NCBI GenBank assembly: GCA_946402705.1
Contig: CAMIXG010000013.1
Span: 1 to 46,290 of the forward strand
Direction of reading: 5' to 3'
Origin: an uncultured Tissierellia bacterium
GTDB lineage: Bacteria > Bacillota > Clostridia > Tissierellales > Tissierellaceae
DNA: 46,290 nucleotides
This document shows, one piece after another, positions 1 to 8,822 of this stretch (positions are counted from its first letter, which is position 1; every line of letters begins with the position of its first letter). Under the pieces are notes generated by a model. It did not search any database and was not told where the DNA came from. It saw only the letters and a program-made list of their open reading frames with translations. The translations under genes and the position numbers were made by a program.

Positions 1-17
1 TTTTGACTACTCATAAT

Positions 18-46
18 ACTTTACAGTATTTGGTAATTTTTGTCAA
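18..46 (-). promoter_or_regulatory. promoter P2 reading left out of the window
   Basis: On the minus strand a perfect -35 box TTGACA (41-46) is followed after 17 nt by TAAAGT (18-23). No coding sequence follows before the window edge. With the upstream promoter at 100-128 it forms a tandem pair, a layout typical of rRNA operons in Firmicutes. The hexamers are seen directly; the rRNA target is inference. Confidence 0.6.
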
Positions 47-99
47 CTACTTTTTCAAATCTTTTTCAAAGACATTTATCTGTAATTGACTAGATACAT

Positions 100-128
100 A
101 TGATACCATTGTTTTTTGTATAAGTCAA
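100..128 (-). promoter_or_regulatory. promoter P1 reading left out of the window
   Basis: On the minus strand TTGACT (123-128), a 17-nt spacer and TATCAT (100-105) make a near-consensus sigma-A promoter. It starts right after the lysS terminator, so it drives whatever lies left of the window. Its -10 box is 82 bp upstream of the -10 box of the second promoter (18-46). Confidence 0.6.
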
Positions 129-130
129 TA

Positions 131-164
131 TAAAAAGAAAAAAAGAGAGGAATATCCTCTCTTT
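131..164 (-). terminator. lysS intrinsic terminator
   Basis: A perfect 10-bp inverted repeat (142-151 with 155-164) has a 3-nt loop and, on the minus strand, is followed by a long T-rich tail. It ends the greA-lysS transcript 23 nt past the lysS stop codon. Confidence 0.85.
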
Positions 165-186
165 CATATTATCTATTCTATTTACA

Positions 187-1662
187 CTAATCTAGTGGCT
201 TCATTGTAGGGAAGAATATTATATCTCTTATACTTTCTTGTCCACTTAATAGTATTATAAGTCTATCTAATCCTATACCAAGTCCTCCTGTAGGTGGTAA
301 ACCTACTTCTATGGCATTTAAGAAATCTTCATCCATTGGATGCGCTTCATCATCACCCGATTCTTTTTGAGCTACTTGGTCTTCAAATCTAGCTCTTTGA
401 TCTATTGGATCATTTAACTCAGAAAAGGCATTAGCTATTTCCCATCCATTTGCAAATGCTTCAAATCTATTTGTTATTCTTGGATCATCTGGATTTCTTT
501 TAGCTAGTGGAGAAATTTCTACTGGATGACCTGTTATGAAAGTTGGTTGTATCATATACTCTTCACATAACTCATCATAGATTTCAGCTATAACTTCTCC
601 TCTTCTCATGTTTGGTTTGATTTCTAATCTATCATTATTTAATGATTTAGCTAATTCTCTAGCTTCTGCATCACCATCTATATTTTGGAAATCAAGTCCT
701 GTATACTTCTTAACTGCTTCTGTCATATCTATTCTTGCCCATGGTGCTTTGAAATCAATTTCCCTATCTTTATATTTAACCTTTGTAGTACCTAGTACTT
801 CAAGAGCTATATATTCCACTAGATTTTCTGTAAGTTCCATTATATCTTCATAATCTACATATGCTTGATATAGTTCTATGTTTGTAAATTCTGGGTTATG
901 TCTTGTACTCATACCTTCATTTCTAAACATTTTTCCTATTTCATATACTTTTTCAAATCCACCAACTATTAGTCTCTTTAAGTATAATTCATTAGCTATT
1001 CTTAAGTACATGTCTATATCTAATGTATTATGGTGAGTTGTAAATGGTCTTGCATTAGCACCACCTGCTATTGTACTTAGGACAGGTGTTTCAACTTCTA
1101 AGAATCCCCTATCATCTAAATACCTTCTAAGTGCTTTTATTATATTAGTTCTTTTTATAAATGTTTCTTTTACTTCTGGGTTTATAATTAGATCCACATA
1201 TCTATTTCTATATCTCAAGTCTTGATCTTTTAAACCATGGAACTTTTCTGGCAGTATTTGAAGTGACTTAGTTAATAGTTGTAGTTCCTTAACTCTCACA
1301 GATATTTCACCCATCTTAGTTTTGAAAACTTCACCCTTAACACCTATGATATCTCCTAAATCTAGTAGATTTAAGTCTTCATACTCTTCTTCTCCTAAAT
1401 TTTTCTGTGAAATAAATAGTTGTATAGTTCCTTCACTATCTTGTAGATCTATAAAGTTTACCTTACCATGTCCTCTTCTAGACATTAATCTACCTGCTAC
1501 AGCTACTTCTTTTTCTTCTAGTTCATCAAAGTTTTCAGCTATTTCAGTTGTATAGTGAGTGTAGTCAAATTTTTCGATTTTGTATGGATTTTTACCTTTG
1601 TCTATTAACTTCTGTAATTTTTCCCTTCTAATCAATCGCATTTCATTTAAATCTTCTGCCAT
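187..1662 (-). CDS. lysS: lysine--tRNA ligase, class II
   Basis: Charges tRNA-Lys with lysine using ATP, in the cytoplasm. The 491-residue length is normal for bacterial class II LysRS. An N-terminal OB-fold anticodon-binding domain (about residues 55-145) precedes the class II core. Motif 2 is visible as [14 protein letters not shown] near residue 250, and motif 3 as [16 protein letters not shown] near residue 462. The ATG start has GGAGGG eight bases upstream. It follows greA by 26 nt and ends at a strong terminator, so greA-lysS form one transcription unit. It is the last gene of the spoVG-lysS housekeeping cluster. Confidence 0.97.
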   Translation of the reverse strand: MAEDLNEMRLIRREKLQKLIDKGKNPYKIEKFDYTHYTTEIAENFDELEEKEVAVAGRLMSRRGHGKVNFIDLQDSEGTIQLFISQKNLGEEEYEDLNLLDLGDIIGVKGEVFKTKMGEISVRVKELQLLTKSLQILPEKFHGLKDQDLRYRNRYVDLIINPEVKETFIKRTNIIKALRRYLDDRGFLEVETPVLSTIAGGANARPFTTHHNTLDIDMYLRIANELYLKRLIVGGFEKVYEIGKMFRNEGMSTRHNPEFTNIELYQAYVDYEDIMELTENLVEYIALEVLGTTKVKYKDREIDFKAPWARIDMTEAVKKYTGLDFQNIDGDAEARELAKSLNNDRLEIKPNMRRGEVIAEIYDELCEEYMIQPTFITGHPVEISPLAKRNPDDPRITNRFEAFANGWEIANAFSELNDPIDQRARFEDQVAQKESGDDEAHPMDEDFLNAIEVGLPPTGGLGIGLDRLIILLSGQESIRDIIFFPTMKPLD

Positions 1663-1688
1663 ATAAATCCCTCCACAATCTTTTTTAT

Positions 1689-2165
1689 TTATAATATTTT
1701 TATTATATCATAATTTAGTAATACACCATCTGGTGCTTGAACTTCCACTCTGTCTCCTGGCGCCTTTCCAAGTAGGGCACTTCCAAGTGGAGATTCATTT
1801 GATATTCTTCCTTCTAGCGGATCAGTTTCAGCTGAACCAACTATTGTAAATTCCATTTCTTCTTCAAACTCTAAATCTTTAACTAATACCCTTGTTCCTA
1901 AACTAACTTTATTTGTTGATAAACTTTTTTCATCTATTATAGATGCATTTCTTATCATATTTTCTAGCTTTAATATTCTTTCTTCTAGTTGTGCTTGTTC
2001 CATTTTGGCTTCATCATATTCAGAGTTCTCACTGATATCTCCAAAGTCTAATGCTGTCTTTATTTTTTCTGCTACTTCTCTTCTTCTAACAACTTTTAAA
2101 TCTTCTAACTCATTTTCTAAATTTAACAACCCTTCTGGTGTTAAAAAAACTTCTTTTCCTGACAC
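1689..2165 (-). CDS. greA: transcription elongation factor GreA
   Basis: Binds the RNA polymerase secondary channel and stimulates cleavage of backtracked transcripts. At 158 residues it has the usual family length. The N-terminal antiparallel coiled coil (about residues 10-75) carries the acidic tip [15 protein letters not shown], and an FKBP-like C-terminal domain follows (LGTRVLV through [14 protein letters not shown]). The start codon is GTG (2163-2165), supported by AAAGGAGAG at proper spacing. It is co-transcribed with lysS from the consensus promoter at 2238-2266; greA next to lysS is common in Clostridia. Confidence 0.97.
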   Translation of the reverse strand: MSGKEVFLTPEGLLNLENELEDLKVVRRREVAEKIKTALDFGDISENSEYDEAKMEQAQLEERILKLENMIRNASIIDEKSLSTNKVSLGTRVLVKDLEFEEEMEFTIVGSAETDPLEGRISNESPLGSALLGKAPGDRVEVQAPDGVLLNYDIIKIL

Positions 2166-2237
2166 TTTAAATCTCTCCTTTTATATATAATAAACAATAC
2201 TGCTTTATTTCAATTTTTATTATTTAAACATTATAGT

Positions 2238-2266
2238 ATTATATTAAAGCCTATAAATTATGTCAA
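2238..2266 (-). promoter_or_regulatory. greA-lysS promoter
   Basis: On the minus strand a perfect TTGACA (2261-2266), a 17-nt spacer and a perfect TATAAT (2238-2243) lie about 65 nt upstream of the greA start. This is one of the strongest promoters in the window, consistent with high demand for LysRS and GreA. Confidence 0.85.
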
Positions 2267-2288
2267 ATATTCTGAATACTTTTTGATA

Positions 2289-3266
2289 TTATAATTTAAA
2301 ATCTTGATTTTTGTAATAAGTCCACAATCTATTATTAACCTCTTCCAATTTTGTCAGTTTGTTTACTTCATCTTTCAAAGCTGCTGAATTTGGCTGTCCT
2401 TTAAAATAATGAGATATATGTTTTCTCATCTCCTTAACACCTACGGACTCTCCTTTTATAGAACAAACTAAATGTAAATGCTTAATAACCATTTTAGTTA
2501 TTTCTTCTAGGTCCGGATTTTCATATGTGTTCCCTTCTATTCTATCAATAATCTCCTTAAAAAGCCATGGATTACCTTGTACTCCTCTACCTAGTGCAAT
2601 ACCATCGCACTTAGTATATTCTAACATATTTATAGCATCTTCTGCAGTAAATATATCACCATTTCCTATAACTGGTATTTTAACAGCTTCTTTTACCTGC
2701 TTTATATAGTCTAAATTGGCTCTTCCAGAGTAATAAATCTCTCTAGTTCTACCATGGACTGTTATGGCATCTATTCCTTCTTCTTCAGCTATTTTTGCAA
2801 TTTCTACACAATTTATAGACTTATCATCCCAACCAGTTCTAATCTTTATAGTTACAGGCTTATTAGATGCATCCACTACCTTTCTACAAATATCCCTTAC
2901 TAAATCTGGTCTTTTCATAAGGGCTGAACCATCTCCATTTTTTACAATCTTAGGAGCAGGACAGCCCATATTTATATCTATTATATCTATATCATCTCTC
3001 TTGTTTAGGTTATTTTCCACCACACTAGCCATAATATCTCCATCTGATCCAAATATCTGAATAGAAATTGGTCTTTCTACTTCTTCAACAGCTAACAAGT
3101 CTTCTGTTTTTTTATCCTGATAGTATATCCCTTTACTACTTACCATCTCAGAGACTACAAGTCCTGCCCCCATACTTTTACATATCATCCTAAATGCCAA
3201 ATCAGTTATACCTGCCATAGGAGATAATATTATATTATTTTCTAATTTAACATTCCCTATCCTCAA
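2289..3266 (-). CDS. dusB: tRNA-dihydrouridine synthase (DusB type)
   Basis: FMN enzyme that reduces specific uridines in the tRNA D-loop to dihydrouridine using NAD(P)H. The 325-residue TIM barrel begins with LSPMAGITDLAFR and has the catalytic-cysteine motif NMGCPAPKIVKNGDGSALM near residue 100, followed by KIRTGW, VHGRTR and GNGDIF, the usual FMN/tRNA-contact segments. The start is TTG (3264-3266) with GAGGTGG 5-6 nt upstream. In B. subtilis dusB also lies between coaX and lysS. An intrinsic terminator sits between coaX and this gene with no promoter after it, so expression probably depends on read-through. Confidence 0.95.
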   Translation of the reverse strand: MRIGNVKLENNIILSPMAGITDLAFRMICKSMGAGLVVSEMVSSKGIYYQDKKTEDLLAVEEVERPISIQIFGSDGDIMASVVENNLNKRDDIDIIDINMGCPAPKIVKNGDGSALMKRPDLVRDICRKVVDASNKPVTIKIRTGWDDKSINCVEIAKIAEEEGIDAITVHGRTREIYYSGRANLDYIKQVKEAVKIPVIGNGDIFTAEDAINMLEYTKCDGIALGRGVQGNPWLFKEIIDRIEGNTYENPDLEEITKMVIKHLHLVCSIKGESVGVKEMRKHISHYFKGQPNSAALKDEVNKLTKLEEVNNRLWTYYKNQDFKL

Positions 3267-3297
3267 AATACCACCTCACTACTTATAATAAATGAAA

Positions 3298-3321
3298 GAG
3301 TAAGTGGCTTGCCACTTACTC
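3298..3321 (-). terminator. terminator between coaX and dusB
   Basis: A perfect 11-bp stem (3298-3308 with 3311-3321) starts just past the coaX stop codon. On the minus strand it is followed by TTTCATTTATT, a modest U-tract. dusB starts only 32 nt later, so termination is probably partial. Confidence 0.7.
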
Positions 3322-3323
3322 AG

Positions 3324-4094
3324 TTAATTATTTCTTTCAAATATCAATCTTAACCCTTCTAGAGTCAACATTTTATCTATTTTTTCTATATGTTTACTTT
3401 CTGCTGCTATAAGACTTGAGAATCCACCTGTAGCTATTACCTTAGTTCTTTCATAAGTTCCAAGCTCTTTTTTCATCTCTTCTATTATTTTATCTACCAA
3501 ACCAATATATCCGTATACAATTCCTGCCTGAATACTATTTATAGTATTTTTAGCAATTACATGATCCGGCTTCAAAATTTCAACCTTTGGTAATTTTGCC
3601 GTTCTTAAAAATAAAGCTTCTGCAGATATACTAATACCTGGTACTATTGCTCCACCTAGATATTCTCCTTCTTCTGATATGGCACAGAAAGTTATAGCTG
3701 TTCCTATATCAACAATTATAAGAGGACCTCCGTATTTTTCAAAACCTGCCACTGCATTTACTATTCTATCTGCCCCAACTTCTCTAGGGTTATCATATTT
3801 TATGTTCATACCAGTTTTTACTCCTGGTCCAACTACTATTGGCTCGATGTTTAAATACTTAACACACATTGCAGGTAGAGTATGCATCAAAGATGGTACT
3901 ACTGAAGATATTATAATATTTTCTATTTGTTCTACCTTTATTCCGTTATAATTTAATATTTGTTCAACCAACATTCCATATTCATCTGATGTTCTGTCTT
4001 TAGAAGTAGCTACTCTCCAATCATATAGTAAATCTTCTCCCTCATATACACCTAGAACTATGTTTGTGTTTCCTACATCTATAACTAATAACAA
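3324..4094 (-). CDS. coaX: type III pantothenate kinase
   Basis: First step of coenzyme A synthesis: phosphorylates pantothenate, in the cytoplasm. The 256 residues show the ASKHA fold signatures of CoaX: DVGNTN at 6-11 (phosphate 1 loop), [15 protein letters not shown] near 102-116 (pantothenate-binding GADR) and [10 protein letters not shown] near 127-136, then [11 protein letters not shown]. The start is TTG (4092-4094) with GAGGTGG upstream. It follows an ECF-type vitamin transporter subunit by 12 nt, and the pair suggests that uptake and phosphorylation of pantothenate are co-expressed. ftsH-coaX neighbourhood matches the Bacillus order. Confidence 0.95.
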   Translation of the reverse strand: MLLVIDVGNTNIVLGVYEGEDLLYDWRVATSKDRTSDEYGMLVEQILNYNGIKVEQIENIIISSVVPSLMHTLPAMCVKYLNIEPIVVGPGVKTGMNIKYDNPREVGADRIVNAVAGFEKYGGPLIIVDIGTAITFCAISEEGEYLGGAIVPGISISAEALFLRTAKLPKVEILKPDHVIAKNTINSIQAGIVYGYIGLVDKIIEEMKKELGTYERTKVIATGGFSSLIAAESKHIEKIDKMLTLEGLRLIFERNN

Positions 4095-4106
4095 TTCCTT
4101 CCACCT

Positions 4107-4853
4107 CTATCTACTTTTTTTCAGAGCATTAACTACTGATACTGTAATTATTATAGCTAATATTATTTCTGGAATTCCATTAGTTATCGCAATACCTAAA
4201 ATAAATTTTCTAGCTAAATTTATGTCCTTTTCTAAAATTCTCATATATTGTTCTCCATATATGAGATAAATTCCACCTAGTACACCTACTGTATTAATCA
4301 AACTTCCAACAGTAGCTGCCATGGTTAAACTTAAAATGTCTTTTTTTACCTTGTTTATATAAAATAATAATACTGTAAAAGCTACTATTAAAACAATATT
4401 AATTATTATACCAAATGTATTTATATCACCGACTAAATAATTCTTAAGAGAAAACGTCAAATAAGCAATTATTCCGCCCAAAATAATATTTACTAATATC
4501 TTTGATAGGGTTTTATTCTGTTTTTCAAAAAATTTATAGATATAATAGGGCATTATCCCCATTATAACCCTAGGTAAAATAGATATTATTGGGTTATAAA
4601 ATACAAATGATACTGGCGTTGGATTTGTGATAGCTTGAAATATGCTAAATAGTCCAAATATAAGACCTATAAATCCACCCACTACTGGCCCTTCTATTAT
4701 AGAGCCTATTATTACTGGTATATGCATTATTGTCGCTTTAGTTGGCCCTATTGGAATAAATCCTAGGGGTGTCATACCAAGCATTACGGAAATTGCTCCA
4801 AGCACACCAATAATAGTCATCTTTCTTAAAGTTAATACTTTTTCATTTTTCAA
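4107..4853 (-). CDS. ECF transporter S component, probable pantothenate uptake
   Basis: A 248-residue integral membrane protein with about six hydrophobic segments. Its N-terminal region (MTIIGVLGAISVMLGMTPLGFIPIGPTKATIMHIPVIIG...GPVVGGFIGLIFGLFS) is typical of the substrate-binding subunits of energy-coupling-factor vitamin transporters. Substrate is not readable from sequence alone; the tight link to coaX suggests pantothenate, a PanT-like role, as inference. It would need the shared EcfA/A'/T module encoded elsewhere. The TTG start (4851-4853) is backed by GGAGGTAGGAAAA immediately upstream. It is the first gene after the promoter at 4911-4939. Confidence 0.85.
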   Translation of the reverse strand: MKNEKVLTLRKMTIIGVLGAISVMLGMTPLGFIPIGPTKATIMHIPVIIGSIIEGPVVGGFIGLIFGLFSIFQAITNPTPVSFVFYNPIISILPRVIMGIMPYYIYKFFEKQNKTLSKILVNIILGGIIAYLTFSLKNYLVGDINTFGIIINIVLIVAFTVLLFYINKVKKDILSLTMAATVGSLINTVGVLGGIYLIYGEQYMRILEKDINLARKFILGIAITNGIPEIILAIIITVSVVNALKKSR

Positions 4854-4910
4854 TTTTCCTACCTCCGTTCTAGTTCACAAGGATACTAGTCGTATTTTTA
4901 TTCCAAGTCC

Positions 4911-4939
4911 ATTATAGTAGGATTAATTAGTAATTTCAA
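4911..4939 (-). promoter_or_regulatory. promoter of the ECF transporter-coaX unit
   Basis: On the minus strand TTGAAA (4934-4939), a 17-nt spacer and perfect TATAAT (4911-4916) lie about 60 nt upstream of the TTG start of the S component. The -35 box is just after the stop codon of the P1-family peptidase gene, and no terminator separates the two. Confidence 0.8.
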
Positions 4940-4950
4940 GGTATATTTTC

Positions 4951-5901
4951 TTAAATATTTTTATAGGATTTTAGACCACCTAAAGCTTGGGCAGATTTCA
5001 CTCCATTTATTATTGCCTTCGCCATAGCTTCTCCAGCTAAAGTACCCACTAAATCAATGTTTGATTCCACTTCTCCTGTTGAAAGAGCAAATATTGTATC
5101 TCCATCTAGACTTGTATGGATTGGGTTTATAACTTTGGCATATCCATTATGTGCCATTTCAGCAAGTTTATTGGTTTTAGCCTTATCCAGCCTAGCATTT
5201 GTAGCTATAACACCAATAGTTGTATTAGTTAGCATAGAATTTGTAACCTGATTTTTCTTAAGTATCTCTAAACTATTTAATAATTTCTCATTTTCATAAT
5301 CATATATTCCTGCTATTTGATTGTTATCTAAGTCATAGATATCTCCCACTGCATTAACTACCACCAAGGCCGATACTTTTAAATCTCCTACTTCCACAGT
5401 GGCAGAGCCTAAACCTGATTTCATAGCATACTTTGCCCCTAGATATTTTCCAACAGTGGCTCCCATTCCAGCTCCTATATTTCCTTGACTAGCTTCTTCT
5501 CTATTTGCATTTTTGGCAGCCTCATAGCCCATCTTTTCATCTGGTCTAATTCTATAATCTCCTATTTGTAAGTCAAATATAACTGCTGAAGGTACTATTG
5601 GAACTTTTGTGACTTCTACATCAAATCCCACATTTTCTTCTTCTAAATAGTTCATAAGACCCCCTGCTGCATTTAACCCATAAGCAGACCCACCTGCTAA
5701 GACTATTCCATGAACTGTGTCCACAGTCTTGTTTTGATCAAATATATCGGTTTCTCTAGTTCCTGGTCCTGAGCCCCTAACACTTACACCACCAATTGCT
5801 CCTTTTCTAATAATTACAGCTGTGCATCCAGTTATTCCTGTCTCATCTTGAAAATGTCCTACTTCGATACCATGTATATCTGTTAAGTATCCCTTATACA
5901 T
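4951..5901 (-). CDS. P1 family (DmpA/S58-like) peptidase
   Basis: Member of the self-cleaving Ntn-hydrolase-like aminopeptidases related to DmpA and beta-aminopeptidases. The 316 residues start with LTDIHGIEVGHFQDE...GCTAVI, the usual family opening, and contain GIVLAGGSAYGLNAAGG and GNIGAGMGATVGK. The predicted autocleavage site is in LTNTTIGVIATNARLDK; by alignment Thr227 would be the N-terminal nucleophile of the mature beta subunit, in place of Ser in DmpA. It has no signal peptide, so it is probably cytoplasmic peptide turnover. Substrate is unknown. ATG start with AGGAGG 6 nt upstream. Confidence 0.9.
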   Translation of the reverse strand: MYKGYLTDIHGIEVGHFQDETGITGCTAVIIRKGAIGGVSVRGSGPGTRETDIFDQNKTVDTVHGIVLAGGSAYGLNAAGGLMNYLEEENVGFDVEVTKVPIVPSAVIFDLQIGDYRIRPDEKMGYEAAKNANREEASQGNIGAGMGATVGKYLGAKYAMKSGLGSATVEVGDLKVSALVVVNAVGDIYDLDNNQIAGIYDYENEKLLNSLEILKKNQVTNSMLTNTTIGVIATNARLDKAKTNKLAEMAHNGYAKVINPIHTSLDGDTIFALSTGEVESNIDLVGTLAGEAMAKAIINGVKSAQALGGLKSYKNI

Positions 5902-5950
5902 AAATATCCTCCTCTTATTTGTATTTACTATATGTTATAAAATATAAAGC

Positions 5951-5980
5951 AAAAAAGTCAAGAGCTTTAGCTCCTGACTT
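5951..5980 (-). terminator. terminator after the Cys-rich small gene
   Basis: A 12-bp stem with one wobble pair (5955-5966 with 5969-5980) abuts the stop codon of the 79-residue gene, and six T residues follow on the minus strand. Confidence 0.8.
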
Positions 5981-6220
5981 CTAATAGTTTATTCCAGCTG
6001 ACATTATATTTTCTGCCCCATCTTTTTTACATGGTGTTACACCATAAACCATATTGCAACTTTCGCACTTATCTTCTAAAGTTTCCATATTAAATGTATT
6101 TCCACATTCACACTTTATTTCATGGTTTATATCTAATTTATCTTTACTATAGTTTTTCTCTCTAAGTCTATTTACTAATTCCTTACCATTTTCAAATGTA
6201 CAACTACAATCCATTCTCAT
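5981..6220 (-). CDS. small cysteine-rich protein, probable zinc binder
   Basis: I do not recognise a named family. The 79 residues carry seven cysteines: Cys5-x-Cys7, Cys37-x-Cys39, Cys52-x2-Cys55 and Cys64. The middle part (CECGNTFNMETLEDKCESC) resembles a zinc ribbon, with CxC and CxxC knuckles about 15 residues apart. It has no signal peptide or membrane segment. Two ATGs are possible; the second (6212-6214) is better spaced from AAGGGG than the first. It lies between the ftsH terminator and its own terminator, so it is probably monocistronic. Function unknown. Confidence 0.75.
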   Translation of the reverse strand: MRMDCSCTFENGKELVNRLREKNYSKDKLDINHEIKCECGNTFNMETLEDKCESCNMVYGVTPCKKDGAENIMSAGINY

Positions 6221-6240
6221 TCCCCTTTTCTAATCTGTTT

Positions 6241-6273
6241 AAAAATATAGAGTCTGCAAATATACGCAGACCC
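6241..6273 (-). terminator. ftsH terminator
   Basis: GTCTGC (6252-6257) and GCAGAC (6266-6271) form a 6-bp stem with an 8-nt loop, 8 nt after the ftsH stop, followed on the minus strand by TATATTTTT. Moderate strength. Confidence 0.6.
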
Positions 6274-6278
6274 TATTA

Positions 6279-8210
6279 TTAATTTTCATTTTCTGGATTT
6301 TCATTACTCTCTTCTGTTTCTAATACTTCTTCTATTGTATTTTCTTTAACTTCTGTTTCAGTTTCTTCGACCTCTTTAGACTCTTCTACAGCTTCATTTA
6401 AAAATAATCTTTCAAATTCTGTTCCATCTATAGTCTCTTTTTCAAGTAAGGCTTCTGCTACTCTGTGAAGTGCGTCCATATTATTTTTTAATGTGTCTTC
6501 ACATCTATTATATGCCTCATCTATAATAGCTCTTACTTCCTTATCTATTTCTGCTGCTACGTCTTCACTATAGTTTCTAGACTTACCTATACTATTTCCT
6601 ACAAATACTTCATCATCATCATCACCATAAGTTACAGAACCTAATTTTTCACTCATTCCGTAAGTCATAACCATACTTCTCGCTATTTTACTAGCTCTTT
6701 CTAGGTCATTAGATGCTCCAGTACTTATATCTCCCAAGATTAAATCTTCAGCAATTCTACCACCTAATAAAGACACCAACTTGTTTTTCATTTGACCTCT
6801 TGTTGTATAACTTCTGTCGTTCTCAGGTAAATATGCTGTAAATCCGCCTGCCATACCTCTTGGTACTATTGTAATCATATGAACTGGGTCTGAATTATCA
6901 CTACCTCTAGAAGCTATTGCATGACCTGCTTCATGATAAGCTGTTAATTTCTTCTCATCATCACTAATAATAGCACTTTTCTTAGCTGGTCCTGCCTGTA
7001 CTTTTATTTCTGCCTCAGCTATCATCTCCATAGGAATTTTCTTAAATCCGTGTCTTGCAGATAATATAGCAGCTTCATTCACTAAGTTTTCTAAGTCTGC
7101 AGGAGTAAATCCTACAGTTCTTTTAGCTATATTTTTAAGAACTACATCCTCGTCAAGAGGTTTGTTCTTAGTATGAACTTTTAGTATTTCTTCTCTACCT
7201 TTTACATCTGGAAGTCCTACATAAACAGTTCTATCAAATCTACCTGGTCTTCTAATAGCTGGGTCTAATATATCAACCCTATTAGTAGCAGCCATGACTA
7301 TTACACCTTCATTTTCAGAGAATCCATCCATTTCTACTAACAACTGATTTAGAGTCTGTTCTCTTTCATCATGTCCACCACCTAGACCTGCACCTCTTCT
7401 TCTAGCTACAGCATCTATTTCATCTATAAATATTATACAAGGGGCATTTTTCTTAGCCTCTTCAAATAAATCTCTAACTCTACTAGCTCCTACCCCAACA
7501 AACATCTCCACAAAATCTGAACCCGATATTGTAAAGAAAGGTACTCCTGCTTCTCCTGCTACTGCTCTTGATAAATAAGTTTTACCTGTACCTGGAGGTC
7601 CTACCATTAAAACTCCTGTTGGTATTCTAGCACCTATTGTTATATATTTTTTAGGTGATCTTAGAAAATCAACTATCTCTGCTAGTTCTTCTTTTTCTTC
7701 TTTCAAGCCAGCTACTTGTTCAAAGGTTATTTTACTATCTTCTCGTTCTTGGTGTTTCTTAGCCCTAGACTTACCAAAGGACATAACCTTGCCTCCACCA
7801 CCTTGAGATTGTTGCATAAATACAAACCAAAATACACCTATTACTAAAAGTGTAAGTACTGTAGGAAGTATATTCCATATCCAAGGTTCACTGGTTGCTA
7901 TACCACCAAAATCTATTTCTTTATTATCTACTTTTTCCTTTAAATATTCATCATAAAAACTTTGTCTGAATTCTGCTGGTAACTGAGCTACAAATTTAGT
8001 TCCCTTTGCGCCTCTTTCCTGACCAGTTAGTTTTCCAGTGTTCTCTATATAAATACTTGATACCTTATCTTCTTGAATCAATTGTACTACTTCTGTTACA
8101 TTTATTTCTGCAATTTTTTCTGGCTCTTTTCCCCATATTCTTAGTAAAAACATTATTCCAATTATTACTATTAAATATATGGAAATATTCTTAAAAAAGT
8201 TCCTCAACAC
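6279..8210 (-). CDS. ftsH: ATP-dependent zinc metalloprotease FtsH
   Basis: Membrane-anchored AAA+ protease that extracts and degrades membrane and short-lived cytosolic proteins. It is 643 residues long. Two membrane segments (about 8-24 and 111-131) flank an extracytoplasmic domain. Walker A GPPGTGKT is near residue 203, Walker B IIFIDEID near 260, the second region of homology is RRPGRFDR, and the zinc site HEAGH is near 427. The C-terminal tail is a long acidic run of Glu and Thr. The GTG start has GGAGG at good spacing. It follows hpt, completing the conserved tilS-hpt-ftsH order. Confidence 0.98.
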   Translation of the reverse strand: MLRNFFKNISIYLIVIIGIMFLLRIWGKEPEKIAEINVTEVVQLIQEDKVSSIYIENTGKLTGQERGAKGTKFVAQLPAEFRQSFYDEYLKEKVDNKEIDFGGIATSEPWIWNILPTVLTLLVIGVFWFVFMQQSQGGGGKVMSFGKSRAKKHQEREDSKITFEQVAGLKEEKEELAEIVDFLRSPKKYITIGARIPTGVLMVGPPGTGKTYLSRAVAGEAGVPFFTISGSDFVEMFVGVGASRVRDLFEEAKKNAPCIIFIDEIDAVARRRGAGLGGGHDEREQTLNQLLVEMDGFSENEGVIVMAATNRVDILDPAIRRPGRFDRTVYVGLPDVKGREEILKVHTKNKPLDEDVVLKNIAKRTVGFTPADLENLVNEAAILSARHGFKKIPMEMIAEAEIKVQAGPAKKSAIISDDEKKLTAYHEAGHAIASRGSDNSDPVHMITIVPRGMAGGFTAYLPENDRSYTTRGQMKNKLVSLLGGRIAEDLILGDISTGASNDLERASKIARSMVMTYGMSEKLGSVTYGDDDDEVFVGNSIGKSRNYSEDVAAEIDKEVRAIIDEAYNRCEDTLKNNMDALHRVAEALLEKETIDGTEFERLFLNEAVEESKEVEETETEVKENTIEEVLETEESNENPENEN

Positions 8211-8269
8211 AAGTTCCTCCTTACATTGTAATTGTAGTTTTTATTGTATATTTTATAAAATAAAGAACC

Positions 8270-8809
8270 TTATTTATTATAAACTTCTTCTTTAAGTGCT
8301 GCTACATAAGGTAAGTTTCTACCCATTTCTGCATAGTCAAGTCCATAACCAACTATGAACTCATCTGGTACTTCAAAGCCTATATAGTCTACTGGTATAT
8401 CTACTTTTCTTCTCTCTACCTTATCTAAAAAAGTACAGATTTTAACTGAAGCTGCCCCTCTTTTTTCTAAGTTATCAACTAGATATTGTAAAGTATATCC
8501 AGTATCTATTATATCTTCTACTATTAGCAGGTGTTTTCCATCAACACTATTATCTAAATCTTTTATTATTCTTACTTCACCTGTTGATACTGATGATTTA
8601 CCATAGCTTGAAACCGCCATAAAATCCATAGATAAATTTTTATCTATCTTTTGAACTAATTCAGACATAAATATTACTGCGCCCTTTAAAATACCAACAA
8701 CTAAAATATCCTTGTCTTTATAATCCTCTGCTATCTCCCTACCTAATTCTTCAACTCGTTTTTCAATTTCTTCTCTACTAATAAGTACTTTTTTTACGAT
8801 ATCACTCAT
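8270..8809 (-). CDS. hpt: hypoxanthine phosphoribosyltransferase
   Basis: Purine salvage: converts hypoxanthine (and usually guanine) plus PRPP to IMP/GMP. The 179-residue length is standard. The PRPP-binding motif [14 protein letters not shown] is near residues 93-107, and the C-terminal [32 protein letters not shown] is characteristic of bacterial HPRT. The ATG is preceded by GGGAGGAAATCA. It sits 13 nt after tilS and about 60 nt before ftsH, as in Bacillus, where TilS and HprT also interact. Confidence 0.97.
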   Translation of the reverse strand: MSDIVKKVLISREEIEKRVEELGREIAEDYKDKDILVVGILKGAVIFMSELVQKIDKNLSMDFMAVSSYGKSSVSTGEVRIIKDLDNSVDGKHLLIVEDIIDTGYTLQYLVDNLEKRGAASVKICTFLDKVERRKVDIPVDYIGFEVPDEFIVGYGLDYAEMGRNLPYVAALKEEVYNK

Positions 8810-8822
8810 TGATTTCCTCCCA

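Noticed and set aside
608..1555. Plus-strand open frames inside lysS and many similar ones opposite other genes
   Set aside because: They lack ribosome sites and family features and mirror real genes on the other strand.
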